Positions 5,122 to 13,208 of a stretch of DNA of 23,061 bases are shown piece after piece. The DNA comes from Clostridiales bacterium (GTDB taxonomy: Bacteria > Bacillota > Clostridia > Oscillospirales > Oscillospiraceae). The notes beneath the pieces were generated by a model. It had not been told where the DNA came from, ran no database searches, and saw only the letters and a program-made list of their open reading frames with translations. Made by a program: the position numbers and the translations under genes. The stretch spans positions 1-23,061 of the forward strand of contig VSNB01000012.1 of NCBI GenBank assembly GCA_009774055.1. Reading direction: 5' to 3'. Numbering within the stretch: the stretch's first letter is position 1; every line of letters starts with the position of its first letter.

Positions 5122-7449
5122 TTACAGCCCGTGCTTCACGCGCTCCGCTTCCTCATGGCTCTTGGCGTCGTTCCAGCGGTCCATGGTACCCACCAGGTAG
5201 CCGGTGATCCGCCGGATGCGTTCGAAGCCCTCCCGGCCGTCGGCCTCATGGCGGCCGCAGCCGGGGCACTCGTCGTCGATGATCCCCGTATATCCGCAGC
5301 AGGGGTCCCGGTCAACGGGGTGGTTGACGGAGCCGTAGCCGATGCCCGCCTCCTTCATACACCGGATGACCTTCTCAAAGGCGTCCAGATTCTTCAGCGG
5401 GTCGCCGTCCATTTCCACGTAGCTGATGTGGCCCGCGTTGGTCAGGGCGTGGTAGGGGGCCTCCAGCTTGATCTTCTCGAAAGCGCTGACGGGATAGTAC
5501 ACGGGGACATGGAAGCTGTTGGTGTAGTAATCCCGGTCCGTCACGCCGGGGATCTTGCCGAATTTCTTCTGGTCCATCCGGATAAAGCGGCCTGACAGCC
5601 CCTCGGCGGGGGTGGCCAGCAGGGAGAAGTTCAGCCCCGTCTTCTGGCTCTCCGCATCCATCCGGGCCCGCATCCGGGCGATGATCTCCAGACCCAGCCG
5701 TTGGCTCCGCTCACTCTCGCCGTGGTGCTGGCCGGTGAGGGCCACCAGAGTTTCCGCCAGGCCGATGAAGCCCACCGAAAGGGTCCCGTGCTTGAGGACC
5801 TCCCGGACCTCGTCGGTCCAGCCCAGCTTCTCGCTGTCCAGCCACACCCCCTGGCCCATGAGGAAGGGGAAGTTGTACACATGCTTCCGGGCCTGGATCT
5901 CAAACCGCTCGATCAGCTGGTCTACGCACAGGTCCAGCTTCCGGTCCAGCTCGTCAAAGAAGGCGTCCAGATCCCCCTTGGACTTGATGGCGATCCGGGG
6001 GAGGTTGATGGAGGTAAAACTGAGGTTGCCCCGCTGGTTGCACTGCTGGCGGGAGGAGTCGTAGACGTTGGAAATGACGCGGGTGCGGCAGCCCATGTAG
6101 GCGATCTCCGTCTCCGGACGCCTGGGGTCGTAGTACTGCAGATTGAAGGGGGCGTCGACGAAGGCGAAATTGGGGAACAGTCGCTTGGCGCTGCACCGGC
6201 AGGCCAGCTTGAAAAGGTCGTAATTGGGCTCGCCGGGGTTGTAGTTGACGCCCTCCTTCACCCGGAAGATCTGGATGGGGAAGATAGGGGTTTCCCCGTT
6301 GCCCAGGCCCTGCTCGGTGGTCAGCATCAGGTTCCGCATGACCATCCGGCCCTCGGGGGAGGTGTCCATGCCGTAGTTGATGGAGGAGAAGGGCGTTTGG
6401 GCCCCGGCCCGGCTGTGCATGGTGTTCAGGTTGTGAATGAACGCCTCCATGGCCTGGAAGGTGGCTCGGTCAGTCTCCTTCTCCGCATAGTGGACGGCCA
6501 TGGACTGGGCCTTCTTCATCCGCTCCTCATCGCCGTACTTTTCCACCAGGCAGGGCAGCTCCGCCGCCATGTATTCCTGGCAGTGTTCCAGATGGGGATA
6601 GAGCCCCGTCTCCTCCTCGAGCTTTTCCCGCAGGGCCTTCAGATCGCTCTCCGGGTCGTCCATGTCATCGTGCCAGAGCAGCAGGGCCTTTGCCAGGTTC
6701 CGGGTGTAGTACCGGCGGAAGGTCTTTTTTACGCCGTCGGCCATGCCGTAATCAAAGTTGACGATGGCCTGTCCACCGTGCTGGTCGTTCTGGTTGGACT
6801 GGATGGCGATGCAGGCCAGGGCGGCGTAGGAGGCGATATCGTTGGGCTCCCGCAGATAGCCGTGGCCTGTGGAGAACCCGCCCTTGAACAGCTTCTTAAT
6901 GTCGATCTGGCAGCAGGTGGTGGTGAGGGTGTAGAAGTCCAGGTCGTGGATGTGAATATCCCCCTCCTGGTGGGCCTTGGCGTGCTCGGGCTTGAGGACG
7001 AACATCTGGTAGAACTGCTTGGCGCCCTCGCTGCCGTATTTCAGCATGGAGCCCATGGCGGTGTCGCCGTTGATGTTGGCATTTTCCCGCTTTACGTCGG
7101 AGTCCACCGCGTCGGAGAAGGTGATGTCCTCGTAGGTCTTCATCAGGCGGGTGTTCATCTCCCGCACCCGGCTGCGCTCGTTGCGGTAGAGGATGTACGC
7201 CTTGGCGGTCTGGATGTAGCCGTTGTCCATGAGCACCTTTTCCACCAGGTCTTGGATGTGCTCCACCTCCGGCGCGGCGGCGCCTTCCACCTCCAGGATG
7301 GACAGCACCTCGTTGGCCAGCGTTTCGGCCACATCCTCCTGGCCCGGTTTATAGGTGGCCTCGAAGGCTTTGGCAATGGCGCCCGCGATCTTCTCCTTAT
7401 CGAAGCTGACCAGGCGTCCGTCCCGCTTTTTTAATTTCTCAATCGTCAT
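5122..7449 (-). CDS. nrdD: Anaerobic ribonucleoside-triphosphate reductase (class III)
   Basis: A 775-aa class III ribonucleotide reductase, which makes dNTPs from NTPs without oxygen. Residues about 3-95 are an ATP-cone (KKRDGRLVSFDKEKI onward) for allosteric control by ATP/dATP. The catalytic glycyl-radical domain follows, with HIHDLDFY near 165 and an intact C-terminal radical loop RRITGYLVG, placing the radical glycine at about G750. A cysteine-rich, zinc-site-like segment (DPCCGYTG..CPGCG) lies near 715-735. The ATG at 7449 has GAGGAG upstream. Its promoter carries two NrdR-like boxes, so repression by NrdR when dATP is plentiful is expected. The radical-SAM activase NrdG, needed to generate the glycyl radical, is not adjacent and must be encoded elsewhere. 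Confidence 0.97.
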   Translation of the reverse strand: MTIEKLKKRDGRLVSFDKEKIAGAIAKAFEATYKPGQEDVAETLANEVLSILEVEGAAAPEVEHIQDLVEKVLMDNGYIQTAKAYILYRNERSRVREMNTRLMKTYEDITFSDAVDSDVKRENANINGDTAMGSMLKYGSEGAKQFYQMFVLKPEHAKAHQEGDIHIHDLDFYTLTTTCCQIDIKKLFKGGFSTGHGYLREPNDIASYAALACIAIQSNQNDQHGGQAIVNFDYGMADGVKKTFRRYYTRNLAKALLLWHDDMDDPESDLKALREKLEEETGLYPHLEHCQEYMAAELPCLVEKYGDEERMKKAQSMAVHYAEKETDRATFQAMEAFIHNLNTMHSRAGAQTPFSSINYGMDTSPEGRMVMRNLMLTTEQGLGNGETPIFPIQIFRVKEGVNYNPGEPNYDLFKLACRCSAKRLFPNFAFVDAPFNLQYYDPRRPETEIAYMGCRTRVISNVYDSSRQQCNQRGNLSFTSINLPRIAIKSKGDLDAFFDELDRKLDLCVDQLIERFEIQARKHVYNFPFLMGQGVWLDSEKLGWTDEVREVLKHGTLSVGFIGLAETLVALTGQHHGESERSQRLGLEIIARMRARMDAESQKTGLNFSLLATPAEGLSGRFIRMDQKKFGKIPGVTDRDYYTNSFHVPVYYPVSAFEKIKLEAPYHALTNAGHISYVEMDGDPLKNLDAFEKVIRCMKEAGIGYGSVNHPVDRDPCCGYTGIIDDECPGCGRHEADGREGFERIRRITGYLVGTMDRWNDAKSHEEAERVKHGL

Positions 7450-7489
7450 TTCTGCGTACTCCTCAGTAAATCAATAAAAATTCAAAACT

Positions 7490-7525
7490 GTGCCCAGGGA
7501 CGGGATTTCAACCGCCCCCGGGCAC
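7490..7525 (-). other. Leader hairpin ahead of nrdD
   Basis: On the minus strand GTGCCC (7520-7525) pairs with GGGCAC (7490-7495), extended by GGG/CCC across a one-base bulge, and is followed by a T-rich stretch. It could act as an attenuator or stabilise the leader. Its 5' arm overlaps the downstream NrdR-like box. Confidence 0.35.
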
Positions 7526-7568
7526 AAGATATTGCGTACAGCCCGCACAGCGAACATATATATAGTAC
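7522..7568 (-). promoter_or_regulatory. Tandem NrdR boxes
   Basis: Two 16-bp sites resemble the NrdR consensus ACACwATATaTwGTGT: GTACTATATATATGTT (7553-7568) and ACGCAATATCTTGTGC (7522-7537), both read on the minus strand. They are separated by 15 bp, so their centres are 31 bp apart, the spacing known for paired NrdR boxes. The first overlaps the -10 box of nrdD. Confidence 0.75.
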
Positions 7569-7590
7569 AGCCCTTGGACGGTCCTGTCAA
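7562..7590 (-). promoter_or_regulatory. nrdD promoter
   Basis: Minus-strand -35 TTGACA (7585-7590), 17-bp spacer, -10 TACTAT (7562-7567), inside the first NrdR-like box. Confidence 0.75.
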
Positions 7591-7672
7591 GTGACAATTA
7601 CCACAATGGAGAAAAATTTTAACGGGCTGTTTTTGGCGGCCGGAGGGAAAAAAGAACTTCCCTTTACAGGCA

Positions 7673-7698
7673 GGCTGTGGTATACTGATACCGCAGCC
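7673..7698 (+). promoter_or_regulatory. Extended -10 promoter inside a dyad
   Basis: TGGTATACT (7678-7686) is an extended -10 element. It lies within the inverted repeat GGCTGTGGTAT (7673-7683) / ATACCGCAGCC (7688-7698), which pairs over 11 positions with one G-T. This fits an operator over a promoter. The -35 region is weak. The only downstream frame before the repeat is very short. Confidence 0.4.
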
Positions 7699-7797
7699 TA
7701 TCGCCCGCCGGTTTTGTTCAGCGCATGTCACCGGCGGAACGAGCGGCTTTTCTCCTGCCTATCAATAAAAATCATTGGGAAAAGGAGTGACAGGGAC

Positions 7798-7902
7798 GTG
7801 ACGGGAACGCAGCGGCTCCCCGCAGAATGTCAGCGCGGTGACGGGAACGGAGACGCGGCAGGGCGATTCCGGTATTGTATTTGTTATTATTTCCGGGCTT
7901 AA
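7798..7902 (+). pseudogene. Possible 34-aa ORF running into a repeat
   Basis: A GTG at 7798 has AAAGGAG ten bases upstream and lies about 100 bp behind a possible promoter. The 34 codons enter the family A repeat at 7883 and stop there. This looks like the start of a gene cut by the repeat, or chance. No family is recognised. Confidence 0.2.
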
Positions 7903-8010
7903 AGCTCGGAAATAAGCCATTTGATTCAAGCCGTTTTGTTCGCCGCTGTAAACAGCGGCAACCGCAAAACATGGCAAATATTGCTTCCGACCTTTCAGTT
8001 TGGGAGCAAT
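7883..8010. repeat. Family A repeat, full copy 1
   Basis: A 128-bp unit with the same length and layout as 19185-19312. Stem 1 is TTATTTCCGGGC/GCTCGGAAATAA with a TTAAA loop; stem 2 is nested (ATTTG..GTTTTG..GCCGCTG TAAA CAGCGGC..CAAAAC..CAAAT); stem 3 is ATTGCTTCC/GGGAGCAAT. It lies 80 bp upstream of the chemotaxis gene. No protein gene is inside. Confidence 0.85.
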
Positions 8011-8090
8011 ATGTACTGAGGCTCTGAAAGGGCCAACCCTGAATGGGAATCGTATGGATCACAAAATATTATAACTCGGGAGTGAAATAT

Positions 8091-9755
8091 ATGGCGCCTA
8101 TCGTACATAGTGGAAAGGATACAAAAAAGATCAAGCGGATTGGCCGCAAGGTGGGAAATCTGGTGGCAGCGATGCTGGGGATGAGCATCACCCTGGTTGT
8201 GCTGCTGTGTGTGCTGATGTTTTACCGGCTCACCATGTCTATGATGCAAAACGAATGCGTCAGCGGCACGAACGTGCTGGCCTACGAGCTGGCCGCCTAT
8301 TCCGGCGATGAGGATAAGACGGGGCTTTTGGATGCGCTCAAGAAGGAAATGGGATGCGAGTTTACTATTTTTCATGGAGACGAACGGGCATATACGACCA
8401 TCCAGCAGAATGGGCGGAGGGCCGTGGGGACCCGTCTCTCCGGAGAGATTTCTGAGATAGTGCTGAAACAGGGCAGGAGCTACGTGGGGCAGGCCGTCAT
8501 TTTGGGTGAGACGCATCTCTGCTCCTATGTTCCTACTTACGGCGCCGACGGACAAATTGACGGCCTGATTTTCGCGGGAATCTCCATGACGTCCGCCACA
8601 GAGCAAATCGGGCTGACAATTATTTTGTCCTGCGTAGCCGGCGTAGTCCTGATTGTCATCGGGATTTTAATCGTTGGGGCCTATATAAAAAGAACGGTTT
8701 CCACGCCGCTCTTCCGCCTGACCGTGTTGGCGCAGACCCTGGAGCAGGGAGATTTGGGGCTGAACCAGCACCAGATGATGGAGGTAGGAATTGATTCGGA
8801 TGATGAAATCGGGGTCCTGTCCAAAAGCTTTGACCATACCATTAGCCGCCTGAGAAACTACATCGGGGAAATATCCGGCATGCTGGAGGCCATCGCCGGC
8901 GGTGATCTGACGGCGCAGATCACCCAGGAGTATGTCGGTGATTTTGCGTCTATCCGCACCTCCCTGAACGATATTCTGCAAAAGCTCAATGCCACAATGG
9001 GGCAGATCGTCGCCAGCGCGGAGCATGTCTCCGGCGGGGCAGAGCAGATGTCCACCGCCGCCCAGGCGCTCAGCCAGGGCTCCATGGAGCAGACCGGCGC
9101 GGTGGAGGAGCTGGAGGAAACTATCCGCTCGGTCACGGGCAGCGTCAAGCAGACCGCGCAAAATGTCCAGCGGGCCAGGGAACAGGTCGGCGGGATGGGC
9201 GGCCAGCTCGCCGAGGGGAATCAGCGGATGCAGGAAATGATCGCCGCCATGGGGGAGATCACAAGCAGCTCCAACGAGATCGAGAAAATCATCAAGACGA
9301 TTGAAGATATTGCGTTCCAGACCAGCATTCTTGCGCTGAACGCCGCCGTGGAGGCGGCCCGCGCCGGCACAGCCGGCAAGGGATTCGCCGTGGTTGCCGA
9401 TGAGGTCCGCAACCTGGCGGCCAAGAGCGCGGAGGCGTCGCAGTCCACTTCGGCGCTGATCAGACGCTCGATTGCCACGGTGAGTCAGGGAACGCAGATT
9501 GCGGACGCGACGGCCAGACAGCTGGAAGGCGTGGTAGAGGGTGCGCGCGGGATTGAGGAAACCATCAACGGGATTGCCGCAGACGCGCAGCTCCAGGCGG
9601 AAGCGGTGGAGCAGATTCAAGAGCAGATCGGGCAGATTACCGGCGTCGTCCAGACCAACTCTTCTACAGCGGAGGAGAGCGCGGCGACCAGCCAGGAGCT
9701 CAGCGCCCAGGCCAGCGTGTTGAGGCAGCTGGTCAAGACATTCCGCCTTCGGTAA
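8091..9755 (+). CDS. Methyl-accepting chemotaxis protein
   Basis: A 554-aa transmembrane chemoreceptor. TM1 is at about 23-46, followed by a roughly 125-residue extracytoplasmic sensor resembling a single Cache domain, TM2 at about 173-199, and a HAMP region with a second HAMP-like segment (GDLTAQI). The cytoplasmic signalling hairpin has the classic tip around residue 409: IAFQTSILALNAAVEAARAG, then GFAVVADEVRNLA. It should pass ligand binding to CheA/CheW and so to the flagellar motor or another output; no che or flagellar genes are in the window. The ATG at 8091 was chosen because GGAGTG lies upstream; a frame extension to 8043 lacks a ribosome site. No C-terminal CheR/CheB-binding pentapeptide is seen. 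A terminator follows. Confidence 0.93.
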   Translation: MAPIVHSGKDTKKIKRIGRKVGNLVAAMLGMSITLVVLLCVLMFYRLTMSMMQNECVSGTNVLAYELAAYSGDEDKTGLLDALKKEMGCEFTIFHGDERAYTTIQQNGRRAVGTRLSGEISEIVLKQGRSYVGQAVILGETHLCSYVPTYGADGQIDGLIFAGISMTSATEQIGLTIILSCVAGVVLIVIGILIVGAYIKRTVSTPLFRLTVLAQTLEQGDLGLNQHQMMEVGIDSDDEIGVLSKSFDHTISRLRNYIGEISGMLEAIAGGDLTAQITQEYVGDFASIRTSLNDILQKLNATMGQIVASAEHVSGGAEQMSTAAQALSQGSMEQTGAVEELEETIRSVTGSVKQTAQNVQRAREQVGGMGGQLAEGNQRMQEMIAAMGEITSSSNEIEKIIKTIEDIAFQTSILALNAAVEAARAGTAGKGFAVVADEVRNLAAKSAEASQSTSALIRRSIATVSQGTQIADATARQLEGVVEGARGIEETINGIAADAQLQAEAVEQIQEQIGQITGVVQTNSSTAEESAATSQELSAQASVLRQLVKTFRLR

Positions 9756-9786
9756 CAGTATCGTTGGCACACCTAAATACGAAGCT

Positions 9787-9822
9787 CCCCGGTAAAAGCC
9801 CCGTGCGGGGCCTTTACCGGGG
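9787..9822 (+). terminator. Terminator after the chemotaxis gene
   Basis: CCCCGGTAAA (9787-9796) pairs with TTTACCGGGG (9813-9822), with an inner GCCCC/GGGGC stem. Only a short T-rich run follows (CTGTCTTT). Confidence 0.65.
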
Positions 9823-9975
9823 GGCTGTCTTTGGCGGCTGCCGCACGGTTCAGAATGGGCGCAATGTCGGATTCGCCGGCTTTGAATTTTTCAAGACTTA
9901 TAGGCCGGAGTAAATACGCAGCGCATTTGCGGCGCCTTTTACGACGAATGCGTGGAGTTCATACACTTCCAGGGT
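9823..9975. other. Intergenic stretch without a recognised gene
   Basis: No start codon with a ribosome site and no recognisable protein. It runs from the terminator to the first family B terminus, in a gene-free region that continues to 10251. Confidence 0.4.
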
Positions 9976-10230
9976 GTCAGAACCTGTATTCACAACCGAT
10001 GCACGCCGTCTGGCCGGGACTTTTGTGGCCTAGCCGCTGCACAGCAAAAAAAGAGTAGTCTGTGCCATTTGAAACCATTGCGCCGCAGCTGTTTCCTGTC
10101 CTGTGGCCAAGGTGGTACAGCGCTTTTTATATCATTGTGATTCATACGATATATACGGCAGAGTAAAGGTACAGAAATCTGCCCGGCCACCACGGCCACC
10201 TTAGAGCCTGTATTCATAGGCGGGGAATGC
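9976..10230. repeat. Family B repeat, degenerate or composite copy
   Basis: Begins AGAACCTGTATTCACA followed by ACGCCGTCTGGCCGGG, matching the left end of the element at 15577-15742. A second terminus, AGAGCCTGTATTCATAGGCG, starts at 10202 in the same direction rather than inverted and is followed by GGGGAATGC, matching the other end type. This suggests two truncated elements side by side or a rearranged one. The middle does not match the 15577 copy. No coding potential is seen. Confidence 0.6.
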
Positions 10231-10251
10231 AAATCCGTCATTCGAGGTGCT

Positions 10252-10380
10252 TTATACGATCATAACGGTATTTGGTACTTCCTTTGATGCAGTTTTTCTT
10301 ATTTCCAAGCTTAAAGCGCGGAAATAAGAAATTTGATTCAAGCCGTTTGGCTCGCCGCTGTAAACAAAGTCTCGATCCAT
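10252..10380 (-). CDS. Small 42-aa ORF fused to a family A repeat
   Basis: A 42-codon frame with an ATG at 10380, GGAGG eight bases upstream (10389-10393) and a promoter further up, so the expression signals are complete. After MDRDF the coding sequence is entirely repeat-derived (VYSGEPNGLNQISYFRALS), then a short unique tail. The same peptide can be read in one frame of the other two family A copies. It could be a native gene start interrupted by repeat insertion, or a repeat captured as a small protein. No known family is recognised. Confidence 0.4.
   Translation of the reverse strand: MDRDFVYSGEPNGLNQISYFRALSLEIRKTASKEVPNTVMIV
10295..10367. repeat. Family A repeat, truncated copy 2
   Basis: About 73 bp matching the first part of the 128-bp unit: stem 1 (TTCTTATTTCC/GGAAATAAGAA), the ATTTGATTCAAGCCGTTT block and CGCCGCTGTAAACA. 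It stops within stem 2; stem 3 is missing. Confidence 0.75.
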
Positions 10381-10439
10381 ATCGTTTTCCTCCGTTGGTC
10401 CGGGGCGGTTCCGGCCCGCCCGCTGGATTTGACAGGCAG

Positions 10440-10468
10440 AGTATAGCACAGCGGAAAGCGTTTGTGAA
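10440..10468 (-). promoter_or_regulatory. Promoter diverging from polA
   Basis: Minus-strand -35 TTCACA (10463-10468), 17-bp spacer, -10 TATACT (10440-10445). It would transcribe the 42-aa repeat-fused ORF. Confidence 0.5.
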
Positions 10469-10487
10469 TAGTGACGTATGAAAAACG

Positions 10488-10515
10488 TTGTAATCTCCCC
10501 AGAATGTGGTATACT
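10488..10515 (+). promoter_or_regulatory. polA promoter
   Basis: -35 TTGTAA (10488-10493), 16-bp spacer, -10 TATACT (10510-10515), about 38 bp before the polA start codon. Confidence 0.65.
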
Positions 10516-10553
10516 CTTCCATAGAAACATTCGGACATACAGGAGGACCCCTT

Positions 10554-13205
10554 ATGAAGCTGATGGTCATCGACGGCAACAGCATCGTCAACCGCTCCTT
10601 TTACGGCGTCCGGCCCCTGACCACCCGGGACGGACTGTATACCAACGCCGTCTACGGCTTCGTCACCACCCTCCAGCGGCTGCTGGAGGAGGAGAAGCCG
10701 GAGGCTCTGTGCGTCACCTTCGACCGCCGGGAGCCCACCTTCCGCCACCTGGAATACGAGGGCTACAAGGCCCAGCGCAAGGGCATGCCCGAGGAGCTGG
10801 CCCAGCAGATGCCGGTGCTGAAGGAGGTCCTGGACGCCATGGACGTACCCCGCTACGAGCTGGCGGGATATGAGGCGGACGACCTTATCGGCACCATCTC
10901 CCGGAAGTGCGAGGCCGCCGGCTGGACGTGCGTGGCGGTCACCGGGGACAAGGACAGTCTCCAGCTCATCACGGACAAGACCAAGGTGAAGCTGGTTTCC
11001 ACCCGCATGGGCCAGACCACCACCAAGGATATGACGCCGGAGAGCTTCCGGGAAGCCTACGGCTTCGACCCCATCCATATCATCGACCTGAAGGCCCTCA
11101 TGGGGGACAGCTCCGACAACATCCCCGGTGTAAAGGGCATCGGAGAAAAGACCGCCATGGCCCTGGTGCAGAAATACCAGACCGTCGATGCCCTCTATGA
11201 GGCCATGCCGGACGCAGAGGCCAAGCCCGCCGCCCTCAAAAGGCTGGCCGAGGGGGAGAGGGATGCCCGGATGAGCTATCGCCTGGCCACCATCGTTACC
11301 GACGCGCCCCTGGAGTTCGACCCGGCGGAGAACCTGCGCCGGCCGGCAAAGCCGGAGCTGTATCAGGTGTTCCTGCGCCTGGAATTCAACAAGCTGATTG
11401 AAAAAATGGGCCTTACCGCCCAGGAGGGCCCGAAGGCGGAAAAGCCGGAGGCAGCATCCTTTGCCCTCCATGTGGAGCAGGCGGAGGGGGAGGACCAGGC
11501 GGAGCGCCTGCTGGAAGCCTTCCGGAGCGCGGACCACGTGGCCCTGCTGGCCCTGCCGGACCTGTCCGCCGTGGCTGTCCAGTGCCGGACCGGGGAGGAT
11601 GCCGCCATCGCGTGCGGATTCTATTTCAGCCGCTACGGCGGAGACTGGAACAAGCTGCTGTCCGCCCTGTTTTCCCCCGACATTAAGAAGGTTTCCCACG
11701 ATGTGAAGGACCTGACCCGGACGCTGCTGGAAAACGGTCTGCCGGCGGAGGGCTTCGTTTTTGACACCGCCCTGGCGGGCTATCTGCTGGACGCCACGGC
11801 GGGGCATTACGATGCCGCCCGCCTGTTTGCCTCCTGGTTCAAGGAGGAGCTGCCAAAGCCCCTCCACCTGGACCCGGACGCCTTCTCCCTGCTGGGGGAC
11901 GCCGCCCGGGCGGAGGCGTCCTTCCTCCGCTATGTGTCCGCCGTGGACGCCCTGTACGAGGTTATGCTGCCCCAGCTGAAGGAGACAGGCGCGGACTGGC
12001 TGTATTTCCACGTGGAGCTGCCCCTGTGCCGGGTGCTGGCGGAGATGGAGGACGCGGGGTTCCGGGTGGACGCCAGGGCGCTGCAGTCCTTCGGGGAAAC
12101 CTTGTCCGCCGCGCTGGAAACCCTGGAGGAGAAAATCTACTCTTACGCGGGAAAATTCAACATTAATTCCCCTAAGCAGCTGGGGGAGGTCCTCTTTGAA
12201 AAGCTGGGGATGCCCGCTTATAAAAAGACCAAGACCGGCTACTCCACCAACGCGGAGGTCCTGGACAAGCTTCGGGGCCAGCACCCCATCGTGGGGGAGG
12301 TACTGGAGTACCGGCAGTACGCCAAATTGAAGAGCACCTATGTGGACGGCCTGATGAAGGTCATTCCCCCCGACGGCCGGGTGCGCACCAGCTTCCAGAT
12401 GACCGTCACCGCTACCGGGCGGCTCAGCTCCACGGAGCCCAACCTCCAGAATATCCCCACCCGCACCGAGCTGGGCAGCGAACTGCGCCGCATGTTTACG
12501 GCGGAGCCGGGAAAGATCCTGGTGGACGCGGACTACAGCCAGATCGAGCTCAGGCTGCTGGCCCACGTCTCCGGGGACCGGGCCATGCAGGAGGCGTTCC
12601 TCTCTGGAGAGGACTTCCATACGGTCACCGCCGCCCACGTGTTCAACGTGCCCCTGGAGCAGGTGACGCCCAATATGCGCCGGGCGGCCAAGGCGGTGAA
12701 TTTCGGCATCGTCTACGGTATCTCCGCCTTCTCCCTGTCCCAGGACCTGGGGGTGACGGTGGCGGAGGCCAAGGCGTATATGGACGCCTATTTCTCCCGG
12801 TTCCCGGGGGTGAAGGCGTATATGGACGGCGTGGTGGAAAAGGCCCGGAAGGACGGCTATGTGGAAACCATGTTCCGCCGCCGCCGGGCCCTGCCGGAGA
12901 TCAAGGCCAGCAATTTCAATACCCGCTCCTTCGGCGAACGGGTGGCGCTGAATATGCCCATCCAGGGGGCGGCGGCGGATATCATCAAGCTGGCCATGGT
13001 CCGGGTTTTCCAGCGGCTGAAAAAAGAAAAGCTGGAGGCCCGGCTGATCATGCAGGTTCACGACGAACTGATCGTAGAGTGCCCGGAGGACGAGGCGGAG
13101 CCGGTGAAGGTCCTCCTCGCCGAGGAGATGGAGGGCGTATACGAACTGGCGGTCCCCCTGACGGCGGAGGCCCACAGCGGGAAGAACTGGCTGGAGGCGA
13201 AGTGA
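10554..13205 (+). CDS. polA: DNA polymerase I
   Basis: An 883-aa family A polymerase used in Okazaki fragment maturation and repair. Residues about 1-300 are the 5'-3' exonuclease (GDKDSLQLI, then GDSSDNIPGVKGIGEKTA). Residues about 300-500 are the 3'-5' exonuclease fold, but the first motif, normally DxE, reads ALLALPDLS, so proofreading is probably lost, as in several other Gram-positive and Thermus enzymes. The polymerase domain is intact: motif A DYSQIELR near 660, motif B RRAAKAVNFGIVYGIS, motif C VHDE near 835. The ATG at 10554 is preceded by AGGAGG; an upstream in-frame extension overlaps the promoter and is not used. It leads a tight operon, with rimI starting three bases after its stop. 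Confidence 0.97.
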   Translation: MKLMVIDGNSIVNRSFYGVRPLTTRDGLYTNAVYGFVTTLQRLLEEEKPEALCVTFDRREPTFRHLEYEGYKAQRKGMPEELAQQMPVLKEVLDAMDVPRYELAGYEADDLIGTISRKCEAAGWTCVAVTGDKDSLQLITDKTKVKLVSTRMGQTTTKDMTPESFREAYGFDPIHIIDLKALMGDSSDNIPGVKGIGEKTAMALVQKYQTVDALYEAMPDAEAKPAALKRLAEGERDARMSYRLATIVTDAPLEFDPAENLRRPAKPELYQVFLRLEFNKLIEKMGLTAQEGPKAEKPEAASFALHVEQAEGEDQAERLLEAFRSADHVALLALPDLSAVAVQCRTGEDAAIACGFYFSRYGGDWNKLLSALFSPDIKKVSHDVKDLTRTLLENGLPAEGFVFDTALAGYLLDATAGHYDAARLFASWFKEELPKPLHLDPDAFSLLGDAARAEASFLRYVSAVDALYEVMLPQLKETGADWLYFHVELPLCRVLAEMEDAGFRVDARALQSFGETLSAALETLEEKIYSYAGKFNINSPKQLGEVLFEKLGMPAYKKTKTGYSTNAEVLDKLRGQHPIVGEVLEYRQYAKLKSTYVDGLMKVIPPDGRVRTSFQMTVTATGRLSSTEPNLQNIPTRTELGSELRRMFTAEPGKILVDADYSQIELRLLAHVSGDRAMQEAFLSGEDFHTVTAAHVFNVPLEQVTPNMRRAAKAVNFGIVYGISAFSLSQDLGVTVAEAKAYMDAYFSRFPGVKAYMDGVVEKARKDGYVETMFRRRRALPEIKASNFNTRSFGERVALNMPIQGAAADIIKLAMVRVFQRLKKEKLEARLIMQVHDELIVECPEDEAEPVKVLLAEEMEGVYELAVPLTAEAHSGKNWLEAK

Positions 13206-13208
13206 CAT

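Noticed and set aside
5701..7434. Plus-strand frame over nrdD
   Set aside because: Val/Gly/Leu-rich mirror of nrdD codons; no domain.
8011..8090. Sigma-28 (flagellar) promoter for the chemotaxis gene
   Set aside because: No TAAA-N15-GCCGATAA-like pattern; only weak AT-rich -10-like sequence.
9976..10230. Decayed insertion sequence with transposase
   Set aside because: No transposase fragment in any frame; only terminal motifs are recognisable.
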